A stretch of DNA of 64,000 nt, taken from contig JAOALB010000027.1 of NCBI GenBank assembly GCA_025331125.1, forward strand, positions 124,001 to 188,000, read 5' to 3'. The DNA comes from Mycogone perniciosa. Taxonomy: Eukaryota > Ascomycota > Sordariomycetes > Hypocreales > Hypocreaceae. The position numbers and the translations under genes were made by a program. The notes under the pieces were generated by a model, which saw only the letters and a program-made list of their open reading frames with translations, was not told the origin of the DNA and did not search any database. How positions within the stretch are numbered: position 1 is the first letter of the stretch; the number at the start of each line of letters is the position of its first letter. Below are positions 54,195 through 64,000 of the stretch, piece after piece.

Positions 54195-57100
54195 TTACTC
54201 TTCGCCCATCTCTGCCTGTAGTTGAACCTCTGCAGAGCCTGTTAGAATATGTCACGAATCCAGCAGATACAAAAAAGCTCATCACTTACGCCACAGCCGG
54301 TTTGCCGATGCTGAGATCACGCTGGCCTTTACTAGAAGCTTTTCCTCGTACTTTTCGCTGTCTTTGCCTTTCACCCGTAATTTGTTGGTTTGGGCCTGAA
54401 GAAACATTAGCAGAGGATTCTCATTGTTTCCCACCCTCCCCTACCCCACGCACCTGCATCAAAATGGGAACCAGTTCTGTGGGGTCGGCGTTTGCAATGG
54501 CACCGACGGAGCGATACCCGTTCTCCCAGAATACTCGACTGCCCCATCCATTAGCCTCATCACCCATTGTCTCATAGATTCGACTCACGCCGTTCGGCTT
54601 TTGATGAAAGGTATCTTGATTAGTGATAGCAGATCCGTCCTGGCACCGGCCATGAGCCTGTCCGAAAAGTGATCGAGAGCCGCTGCCATGACCCTGTCTC
54701 TCATTAGCTCGATGTCAAATGAGGAGCATGCCATTGAGCGCTTACCCCCATCCCATATGTTCACAGAACTTGATCATGCCCGCTGCAAACCCCTGACATG
54801 TTTGTGAGAGGGTTTGAACTGTACCCCGAGGTGTATCGTATTTCCGAGCAACTACATGTATGGGCACCTCGTTGCATAAGTCTCGCAGTTGAAGGGCTAG
54901 ATAAAAACGGCGGTATACGCGAGCCAGCTCCTTCTCTTCATTTGTGTTTTCCTTGAGAACAGCCCCTTGCGCCCTTGCACATGTGAGTAGTACGTCTTAC
55001 ACGCATTGAAAAAAAACGGTGACTTACATCTTGAGAACCGCAGTCGGCTTGAGTCCGAGAAATCTAAGGACTCGGAGCCCGCTTTCGTCCAGCGAATCCA
55101 TCTCGTTACGGAATACTTGCCAGTTAACTGTAATGCCGAAGTCTTGGACCGGTGTGAAGACGTAGAGAATGTGCATCTCTCCATCCATCACAAAGGCCCG
55201 GAGCGATTTGGTAAGCTCTGTGTGAATAAAAACACCGTCGTATGGGTCAACAGACGAGGCTACAATGGCCTTGCCAAGTTGCGTAGGCGCGAAATTGGAG
55301 AATGAATCGCGAACTACGAGACCCAGCCCGTGGATGTCTTCTAGACCTGACTTGAGGCACTCTTCGACAAAATCTCGATCGTGAGTATAGCTAACAAGGG
55401 ATTTTGCAAAATAGTCCCGAAGAGAGTCGTGACTCGTCGCTAGGCGTACAGAGATGACCTCTAAGATTGCCCTTTTTGCATGTATCATTAACGAACTGTT
55501 CTGAGCTGGGGTTAGTAGTAACATACCGCTGAATACGTTTATTCTCTGCATTGAGACAGCTCGTGATTTCCGGTATATCGGCATATACTAGGTCCAAAAC
55601 GTGCTCGAGATCGTCTTGACGACAGCATAGGTATGTCTCTCCCACGGGTGATTTGCCTTGTCTCCCGGCACGACCTCTCATTTGTCTTAGCATGGATGGG
55701 CCAACGAATTCGCGACCCATCCTGGCGTTGTGAAGTATCACTCTTCGTGCGGGACTACGATTATCAGTGTGACTTCCTCGCAATGTGACAGCAAATACTA
55801 ACAGATTGATGCCAGCAGCTAAGCTACATGTGGCAACACACACTAGGATGACACCGGTATCATACGCGGCAGCAATGAGGTCTCTCTCCTCGCTTGTTAA
55901 TCCAGCCTACCGGGTTAGTGAAAGTAATGGGCATTGCTTAGCTTAGACTCACATCTTGAGGTGTATCAGTATCCCGCTCACTACTAAGGGAGAAATGGTA
56001 AATACTCACGATGAAACGCAACACCATATAAGACTGTTTCCTCAAGCACCGGATCGACACCAGTACTGAGACTTCTCAACTCTCCCAACAAGTCCATCCT
56101 CTTATCTAGAGTTTCACTGTCTAGCTCATGAGACTGCGGCATGACTCGGCTGATTAAACGAGCATCCGATTCGCACATGCCCCGACTGCCAGCAAAAACC
56201 AATGCACCAAAGCCCATGGACGCGGTTTCATGAGCTAGTGACACGACCGCATTCAGAACTGGGTCAATAAATTCTCTATGGGAAGATCCTTGAATCTGCC
56301 TGATGGGAGCTACTCGACCCTGTGATAGATCTTGGGCTTTCAACTGTGTCCTGGTTAAAATTCCATTTGAGCCGGTATGATAAATCTTGCCCTCGCACAC
56401 CAAGTGCTCCTCAATCGGTACTGGTCTATATCGGGTTTCGTATGAATGTGCGTTGAGCCACTTCGCCACAAGATTTGCATTCTGATTTGTTAGAAGAAGT
56501 CCAAATTTCGTAAAGTGGCGAAGCCTACCGGAAGCGTAGCGCTCATGCCTATGATTTGAATAGGCTGTTCTAGGCTGAGCAATTTGGTGGCAATGAGTTC
56601 CAGTAGATACCCGCGATGGTCATCATCTATCATGTGCAGCTCATCTAATACAACAGCTCGCAATTGAGAGACCGAGCAGTCTTCTATAGCTGTGTTTATA
56701 AGCATATTCGCCTATTGTGAGAATTAGCACAGGCATCTAAGCATATATATGGCACAGCGAACCTTCTCCAGTGTGCAAATGCCAATATCAAAGTCTTGCC
56801 AATTTGATTTAATCTTGCCACCACCGAAGAAACCAACGACTTTTACGGAGTCATGATCTGCGCGTAGTCTCCATATACTTTGGGCGGGCTGCTTCTCCAG
56901 TTCGTCAGAGTCAGGGCTAGTCCGCAATCCTTGAACGACATTGCGTAGCCAGCGGACTTTCTCTTGGACGAGAGCGACGTAGGGAAGAATTAGTAGGGCT
57001 TTGGTGCCCGGTTCCTCGATGATCCTCTTTAGCATGAGCACTGGAAATTCATCAGCTGCTATGTCCTTTGTGTATGGATGAGTCCATGATGGCTTACAGT

Positions 57101-57623
57101 CGGCGACAAGGGATTTGCCACCACCAGTGGGGGCACAATACACCAAATTCTTGGACCCAGAGAGCAAGCCAGGGCCTTTAAGGCAGCTTTTCTGCCAAGG
57201 ATAGATTTGCTTAATGCCGAGAGAACCAAAGTTATTGACAAGTTGGGATGGGAGGTCATATATCGGGTGTGCAAGATCTAGTTCAGCGTCTCGCGATGAA
57301 GAAGGCGTGGCTGCAAACAACCTCCTCTGAGAGTACTCGGAGGGATCATTAGAGACATTGAAATTGATGATCTTGCTGGCAGATAGTTGTGCAGGAGCGG
57401 CAGGAAGATTAATGGCCCTTTGGAAGCGCACCGAGCCCTGCGAGGCGGCAGTGGGAATAGATAGGGAGCGGAGTCCTGAAGGAAAAGCCTTCTTATCTGA
57501 GTCATCGACACTTGTCGACCAGCTCCTCTTCTGCCCAGCTATGGATGCAGATCCAGAATTCGCCTGTCGCTCTTGAGCCGCCTGGATGCTCGTTTTGTGG
57601 AGGATGCCCTTCATGCTCTCCAT
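54195..57623 (-). CDS. HELQ/Hel308-type superfamily 2 DNA helicase (Mus301-like), 13 exons
   Basis: Exons: 57623-57098, 57040-56763, 56711-56529, 56481-56010, 55954-55953 (2 nt), 55906-55803, 55754-55527, 55471-55028, 54973-54746, 54693-54589, 54538-54454, 54395-54290 and 54238-54195; 2,805 nt, 934 aa, frame closed. Motif I is APTGGGKSLVAD, II LDELHMID, III GMSATLPN, the segment FHHAGLTSEERDLIAAAYD, then ATCSLAAGINLPARRVILHN and VI MRGRAGRQGK. The C-terminal helical domains match Hel308 (FIKSRTARVFWENGYRSVGA). Hel308/HELQ unwinds forks and helps repair of crosslinks and end joining; there is no polymerase domain, unlike Pol theta. The junction of exons 4 and 6 only closes through a 2-nt micro-exon. 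Intron 1 is 57 nt without stop. The last acceptors include AAG-type sites. Confidence 0.88.
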
Positions 57624-60600
57624 GGTGGGCGGTGAGACGGCAGTTCACCATCATAAACACGAAGGAAAGGGCTTCATTTAGCTGTAGATGGACGCAAAGG
57701 GAAACATGCTAGGTAGTCAGGCAATAAAATGGGCGGGAATGCAAGCCCTCAACATTATTGTTTTGTGTCCTATTCCGAAGTACGGAGTACGGAGTATTAA
57801 TATGCCTTGAGATGTCGTGCGCGTGGGGTACTACTATGAGGCATGTATCGTCCCCGATCGCGTTGAGGGGAAAACGCGAATTCACGTGATGCTACATGTG
57901 ACTGATCTGTGTCAGCTTGGGGTAATGGCTGATGCATGCGCCTCAATTGTTACGCCAAGGATGAATCTAATGAAATGTCGGGATTGGTCCAGAAGGCATC
58001 ATGACGCAAAGGACATGGCGTTTATTGCCCATTGTCCCGGGTAGCCAAGGGCCCAAGTAGGGAGACCGAAACTCACTATGAGTATGGAGTACAAAGTAAT
58101 ATTTGAGGGCAAACAGAGAGAACAAGAACCACTGCAGGCGGGGCGTTCCTGGAACCTGGCACATGACAGTGACACCACCCACACCACACACCCACACGCT
58201 GCAGCCCGATTTCCAGGGCGTTGTTGAAGTGTTGCCCCGCGATTCTTCATTGGCCAGGAGACTGAAACCCTGCGCCATTCCAGACACAACCAGTTGGCTG
58301 GAAGGACGGGCCTTGCGGGACACAATTTGATACTGTGGAGGATCCCAGGGCAAAATAGCCCGGGGGGGGGGTCCTGGAGGTTCAAAGAAAGGGATGAGGA
58401 AGGGCATCGAGGTCTTGTGTCATTACGGAGTGCGCAGCGAAGGATTCACCGCACTCGTATTGTATGTAGTACGAATTAAAGAGGTTCTCAGCTGTTGACA
58501 GACGGTACGGAGTAGTACAGTGTGCGCAGACACAATCGAGACGAAGCAGCCGTAGTAGTAGGAATAATGGCTGAATCGGTCTGCCAGCTATTCTTCAATG
58601 CGATGTGCCTCTACTAACTAGTTCGAGAGGTAACTTACGGAGTGCTCCGTCGTGATCCCGGATGCCTTCCTCGCGGCCTTGGGGTTGTTATAAGTTTAGC
58701 GTTGCTGCAAATGTGCCCTGCACTTAATTTTTCTTTTTAGGTCCCTTTTAGGTCCCTTTTGTTGGTGGCGTTGATGGCGGAGCTCACGGCTCTGACAAAG
58801 TTCAGCCCCACGAGACCCATCCGGCTGGTCTTGTTTTTTTTTATGACTATCCGCTGCTGGCAGCCACACTACCTACCTGCTTCTGCTTCTGCTTCTGCAC
58901 AGCACACAAACCAAACCACGTAAGTTGACTACCAAGACCAGCCAGGATGCTGCACTCATTTATCTCAGCCACCGACACGGGGTCCGGTATCGCAACATGC
59001 CCAAGTTTGCGAAAGTCCCTCAGTTTTCTCGAGTGCCTCAGTGGATTCTTGGGGAAAACACCTAGGCTCGTTGTGCTGTTGTCGTGACGTAGTGGCTGCG
59101 GGATCATGACGGTATTTCCTTCGATGACCAAGGTGCCCCAAAGCGGACTTGGAGTAGCATGGAAATCTTTTGGGGGGTTGCCAGATGATTTCTTTTTTAT
59201 CCGTACAAGGAAAAAAAAGCTGTAACCGTTGATTGCTGTTCCAAAGCCTCGCCGACAACACTGAGGTGGCCAAGACATGACAAGTATCAAATGCGAAATG
59301 CCAATACCCTACTACCTGAGACGCAAGACTAGGCTCATCACACTACATACCATCGAGTTAAAGACATGCTTAGAAAACGCGCAACGATCCTGCTCTGGCA
59401 CTGTGCCGCGTACACAATGCGAGGGATGCCTTTTAGTCTGAGGGCATGGTGCGAAAACCTTATGGTAGAAGGGTTCCAAACGTCGGTGTGGAGGACACAG
59501 ATGCGCACCATCAATTAGGGCAACGACTTATTTAAAAAGAGAGCAGCGATCTCAACAGAAGGCGTGGAAATGGATTGGACCGTTTTGGCCAGGTTAGGTG
59601 GACGACCTGCTGGCCAGGTCGGGTGGATATCGGAAATGTGCTGGGGTCTACTAGTCAATTTGCTGCTTGCTTAGCAAACATGACCTCACTTAAGCCTGGG
59701 GGTGGAAAACTATAACTCTACAGAGTACAGTAGCCACGAAGTCGAAAAAAAAGGCTCCTATGGGTAAATATTCGCGGCATGCACTCCCTACGGGCCATAA
59801 GCAGACTGCCATGTGTTTACAGGGAAGAAAAACATGACGGCGCGATCTGCGTACGTCAGTGGTGCGGGATGGACTGAGCCATGTTGATGCAGGGCCCGAG
59901 CCCGAGAGGCGTACATAGTAGTAGCAGTAGCATTGTTATTATTACTCTATATAATACTACGAGTATGTATCTGTCGACGGATGTACTCCCGTGCAGGGGA
60001 ATTTCCCACCCCGTCTCTGGGTCACAGCGCAGCAGTGGGCAATTGTCCCTCTGGTCGAGTGCACATCCACGGATATTTGTGCGCGTTGAGGGCGACAGCA
60101 CAGGGGTGTGGCTTTGCTCGAGGCAAACGGCAGACTCCTACGAGTACTATTACTACTCATGCTGCGTTGTAGACTTACAGCAAGCACATGGCGTGCGGTA
60201 CAAGGTTTGCGTGTGCCTGCTTGTTGGTCTACATACATACTCCATACATGTGGCAGCATCTCGCCCTCAGGCACGAGAGTGCGAAGCCGTCTCTTTCGAT
60301 TCGATTGTATTTTCGGCGACGTTCTAGATATTCAAATCTCCAAACAACGTGCCGGGCAATTCGCCTCAAGAAACCCGAGTTGGTTTGGCCGCGTACAAAG
60401 GCGGTACCAGCAGTCACAAACGTGTGCGTCGTCGGGGGTGGGCGCTGATGATGAACGCCTCATAGAAAGTTGGGTTGAGATCCGGCCACTCATCAATGGT
60501 GTGAGACCAGCGGCGGGCCTGTGTGGAGACTGAGGTAGCACTGATTGTCAAGGGTGCCCTTTGTATATATAAAGTCGTAGACATCGCGATTCTTCGGCGT

Positions 60601-61075
60601 TGGCGGGGATGACAGCCGGTTGTTTGCCACAGTGCGATAGTATGTACTTAAAGATACCCTGACCCACTAGTGCCGCTGCCCCATGCATTGGTACCAGCAC
60701 CGATGTTATCGACCAAGGCCAGGGCCGCCGCCTCGGGGGCGCCAGGACGTTTCTTCTTCTCTCGGCACCAGGGATTCATGCCTACACTCTCTTCTTCCAT
60801 TCTCTCCTTCAACCTTACCCTTTGTCACGCCGTATGCTTGCGGGACAGCTTCCTCGTCGCCGCGTTTTGTTTTCCTGCTGACGACCTCGCGTCGTTTGTT
60901 CGGCCGTAGAATTTTCACCATTGCCGGCATCGAGACGCCTTTTACATCCTTGGTCACGTTCATCCTCTTACTTCCTCACTCATACTACTACACTGACTGA
61001 GCTGGTTACCTGGGCATGCCTTCATACACGACGACTTGCCTCATTTCGCGGCCGCGCAGGTAATCTCCCGTTGCC
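57624..61075. other. Large gene-free divergent region (HELQ-like / SNT2)
   Basis: About 3.45 kb. TACGGAGTA at 57781, 57788 (overlapping pair) and 58506; G9 run near 58362; repeated TTAGGTCCCTTT at 58738-58760; GCTTCT repeat near 58879. Frames of up to 148 codons occur on both strands but mirror one another and lack domains. The last 500 bp is the pyrimidine-rich SNT2 leader. No RNA gene or mobile element recognised. Confidence 0.5.
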
Positions 61076-64000
61076 ATGGCGCAACAAAATGTAAGCCCTT
61101 TTCACATGCGACTTTGCAAATCGCCAGGCCGTATTTGGTCGATTTGCTTCATTTTCGACCGCGCCGCCTCATATATCCCGTCGCGAGCCTTCTCTGACAC
61201 TTGCTGCAGGACTCCAAGTCTACTGAGCCAGACAGCAAAGCAATGTCAGAGCCAATGGCCAAGACTTCGTCTGGCTCAGGCGCAGCAGAAAAGGACGCCG
61301 CCGCTGATGTGGCCGCGCCATACGGGACTCGCTCCCGTAACAGGACGGGCAATTCCCGCCCCAACTACGCTGAAGACAAGGACATTGAAATAGACATGTA
61401 TGATTACTACCCCGAGAAAAAGGAAAGCGATGGCAGCAAGAAGTCATCGCGACAAGCCAACGGGCCGGGAAATGGCGAGGCGGCTCGGGGCAACAGCAGC
61501 TCGCGCAAGAATGCACCAGACGACAGCAAAGCCGGAGCAAACCTGAATGGCCAGCGGGATCAGAATGCAGGTGGTGGCACCAATGCATCGACAGCAGTCC
61601 AGGGATCCAGCACATCACAGCCATCGCGGAAACGCAAGGCGGCGACCAACAACCAAAACGCCGGCGCTGTCGTGTCGACAAGAAAAGGCGTCAACGCGGT
61701 GCAAAATCAAGGCATGGTGTGGCCGGAAACGAATATGCTGACATTTGACAACTGCAAAGGACTGCCGGACAACAATGGGCGAATGGTGGCTGACGATGGG
61801 ACAGTGCTGGAAGCAAATGGTAACACGACCGGGATCCACCCCCATGCGAGGGCAATTTCCAGCACAGCGAGCCAGGCTAACCGGTGACGCAGATCATGTA
61901 TACCTTGTGTGTGAGCCTCCGGGGGAGCCCTATTACCTCGGACGCATCATGGAATTCCTCCACGCGCAAAACGACGGCGCCAGGCCCGTGGACGCAGTAC
62001 GCGTCAATTGGTACTATCGCCCCAAGGACATTGGGCGCAAGATCAACGACACACGGCAGGTGTTTGCGACAATGCACTCCGACATCAGCCCCCTGACGTC
62101 GCTGCGCGGCAAATGCCAGATCCGGCACCGAGTGGAGATCGACAACCTGGACGAGTACCGCCGGACACTGGACAGCTTCTGGTTTGAAAAGCTGTATGAC
62201 CGATACATCCAGAAGAACTACGATCTGATCCCGACACAACTTATTGTCAACGTGCCTGAAAAGGTCAAGAAGGTGCTGGACGAGCGCTGGAAATACATCC
62301 TAGTTGAGCAGGGGCGTGGCAAGGAGCTGACTAGCGCCGTTAAGCTCTGCAAGAGATGCAGCGGCTATTGCGCCAGGTACGTACCTTGGGTGTGATCCTG
62401 CCCTCTGTGCTCTTCCATTTTTTTCTGTCCGTTTTCCATTTGTCGTTGCGGGTGCCTATACGGAGTACGGAGTACATCCGGAGCACATCCACCCACACGA
62501 CTCGCTGCGGTCCACTAGACCAGTGTCTCTCTCCAGGTACCGCGACAAGCCTGGGCGCACTCTGGGCGCCCCTCTGTCGATCCAATTACTACCAGAACCC
62601 CCAACTCTGCCAAGTACTAGGTACTACGACGACAGAGTGCCATTATTATGTACATGCATGCAGGCAGGCCTCCTGACAAGGGTGGCTGCTACTGCCAGGA
62701 CAGCAGCCCATACAATCATTATCACCACCACCATCACAGCGTCTGCTAATTATTTCCCAACCCTTACCCAAAACACTACTACCATTTGTATCGCATCTGT
62801 TTCTTCATACCTCTTGACTCATGTGCTGACAATGCGCCGCTCAGCAACGACTCTGTTGATTGTGCCGTGTGTCAACACACATATCATATGAACTGCGTCA
62901 AGCCACCGTTACTCAAGAAGCCCTCACGTGGCTTTGCATGGTCCTGCGCTGCATGCAGCCGCGCTCAGGAGCGCAAGCTGGAAGCCCGCCACACTCCAAC
63001 CGCCGCCGACCCTGGCGATGCTGACGACGACGAGCTTTTGGACGAGGATGAGGACGATGTCCCAGGCATTGAGACAGATCGCACTAGCCCGGTTGATGAT
63101 GAGACGCCCCACATGGGAACCGCCGAGCAAATCCACCAGGCCAGTCTCTGGCCGTGGCGTTACCTAGGAATGCACTGTAAGCCAGAGGATGCCTTGGATT
63201 ATGATGACCGAATCTATCCCCGTGCGAGCACCCGCATCGGACCAAGACACCAGGCTCCCGTTGGCCCCTGGCCCGGACAGCCTGTTCAATACGTCAAGCC
63301 GCCGGAAATCAAGAAGAATGGCAAAAAGGAGCAGAAACTCTCCAAGGAGGCGCAGGCTGCCCAAGAGGCCGAAAAGGCCCGACGGGAACAGCGTCCCAAA
63401 TGGATCCAAGACCAGCCCCCAGGCTATGTTGCACGTGGTGAAGATTTGGACGAAGACGACCCCAACTGCACGGCAACATTGCTGTGGAAACCACCCTCCT
63501 CAAACCATTCTGCCGATAAAGTGGAGGATTATCTCAAGGATGCTATGGGGATGGCCAAGAAGCTGGACCTGCCAGAACGCTCCACAAATCTTCGTGACGC
63601 TGCGGTTGAAACACTATTTCGTGCAAGGTACGATGGAACGAAAGCCCTCAGTGCGCTCACGCACAAGCCTAGAGCCGAATTTAAGGAGCTCAACCTGACT
63701 TCGACTGAGCAAAAGAGGTTCGAAGAAGGAATGATCAAGCACAGCTCAGAGCTACACCAGGTCATGAAGCACGTTAGGACGATGACGCCTGGAGAGATCG
63801 TTCGATATTACTACATTTGGAAGAAGACGGAGCGAGGCCAGCAAGTACGGGGTAATTTCCCCTCGCGAAAGGGCAAGAAGCAGGCCAGACTTGAAGAAGA
63901 AGCCGCTGCAAAACTCGCTGACACCGTGGCTGACGATGATGATGACTCCGCCTTTGATGGAGATAAGGCGACTGAGAAGAAGCAGGGCTTTATCTGCCAG
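61076..64000 (+). CDS. SNT2: SNT2-like chromatin reader (BAH, PHD, ELM2/SANT), cut by right edge
   Basis: Exons so far: 61076-61090, 61210-61819, 61893-62376 and 62845 to the edge, all in phase; about 755 residues visible. Exon 1 encodes only MAQQN. A disordered basic N-terminus (YGTRSRNRTGNSRPNY) is followed by a BAH domain (DHVYLVCEPPGEPYYLGRI onward), and a PHD finger spread over intron 3 (LCKRCSGYCAR / DCAVCQHTYHMNCVKPP ... WSCAAC). After an acidic linker comes an ELM2-like stretch (IYPRASTRIGPRHQAP) and a SANT helix set (MTPGEIVRYYYIWKKTERG). The second zinc finger begins at the edge (KKQGFICQ). Snt2 works with an E3/HDAC complex in histone regulation and, in fungi, controls development and metabolism. 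Intron 3 is 468 nt, the longest in the window. Confidence 0.9.

Noticed and set aside
55959..56009. Frameshift or pseudogene explanation for the HELQ-like gene
   Set aside because: All twelve other junctions close perfectly and all helicase motifs are intact. A 2-nt micro-exon between two canonical introns explains the gap and restores a conserved His, so a broken gene is the less likely reading, though not excluded.
27051..57097. Stop-free introns of length divisible by three in NSP1 (54 nt), YRA1 (51 nt) and the HELQ-like gene (57 nt) as a sign of regulated retention
   Set aside because: With about 45 introns, roughly one in seven would be 3n and stop-free by chance, so three is not an excess. 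Only the YRA1 case is kept, for its context.
54195..57623. Identification as DNA polymerase theta
   Set aside because: Such helicases are often so named, but the protein ends after the Hel308-type helical domains and has no family A polymerase domain; HELQ/Hel308 fits better.
59856..60541. Frames of 70-148 codons in the region before SNT2
   Set aside because: Several overlap on both strands with no domain, signal peptide or coding-like codon bias.

Overview
This is a 64 kb stretch of nuclear DNA from a filamentous ascomycete, most likely a Sordariomycete and possibly of the Hypocreales. The signs are: short GT-AG introns of about 46-100 nt with CTAAC/CTRAY branch sites; CT-rich promoter tracts; proteins that read as typical Pezizomycotina orthologues; and many copies of the 9-mer TACGGAGTA/TACTCCGTA, which lie only between genes or in introns. 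I rebuilt gene models by hand by joining exons across GT-AG boundaries and checking that the reading frame closes. Names come from motif recognition, not from a database search.

Layout, left to right: C-terminal tail of an unknown gene (edge); PRA1/Yip3-like Rab receptor (+); acidic/basic protein with an out-of-frame start (+); PEX4-like E2 (+); MNN9-like mannosyltransferase (-); YRA1/ALY mRNA export factor (+); 6PGDH-like/DUF1932 oxidoreductase (+); unknown mitochondrial-type protein (-); valyl-tRNA synthetase (+); PRP28 DEAD-box helicase (-); mitoribosomal mL59 (+); DPH4 (+); 14-3-3 (-); a gene-free 3.2 kb rich in the 9-mer; ATPase inhibitor IF1 (+); nucleoporin NSP1 (-); acidic aftiphilin-like protein (+); eIF2-gamma (-); a second 3 kb gene-poor region; four-TM membrane protein (+); eIF4A (-); F-box/JmjC protein (+); CUE-CCCH-DUF1771-SMR protein (+); TVP38 (+); protein with three Cys-Pro motifs (-); S33 peptidase (+); HELQ/Hel308-type DNA helicase (-); a third 3.4 kb gene-free region; and the first part of SNT2 (+, runs off the right edge).

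The genes are core housekeeping ones: translation (ValRS, eIF2-gamma, eIF4A, DPH4, mL59), mRNA maturation and export (PRP28, YRA1, NSP1), Golgi and peroxisome functions, DNA repair and chromatin. I see no secondary-metabolite cluster, intact transposon, tRNA, rRNA or CRISPR array. No single new multi-gene system is visible. The most notable observations are gene-structural: (1) an apparent 2-nt micro-exon in the HELQ-like gene, which restores both frame and a conserved His; (2) an in-frame ACG-ACG upstream of the ValRS ATG, followed by a strong mitochondrial presequence; (3) massive intergenic enrichment of one 9-mer; (4) a gene whose natural start codon is one base out of frame.
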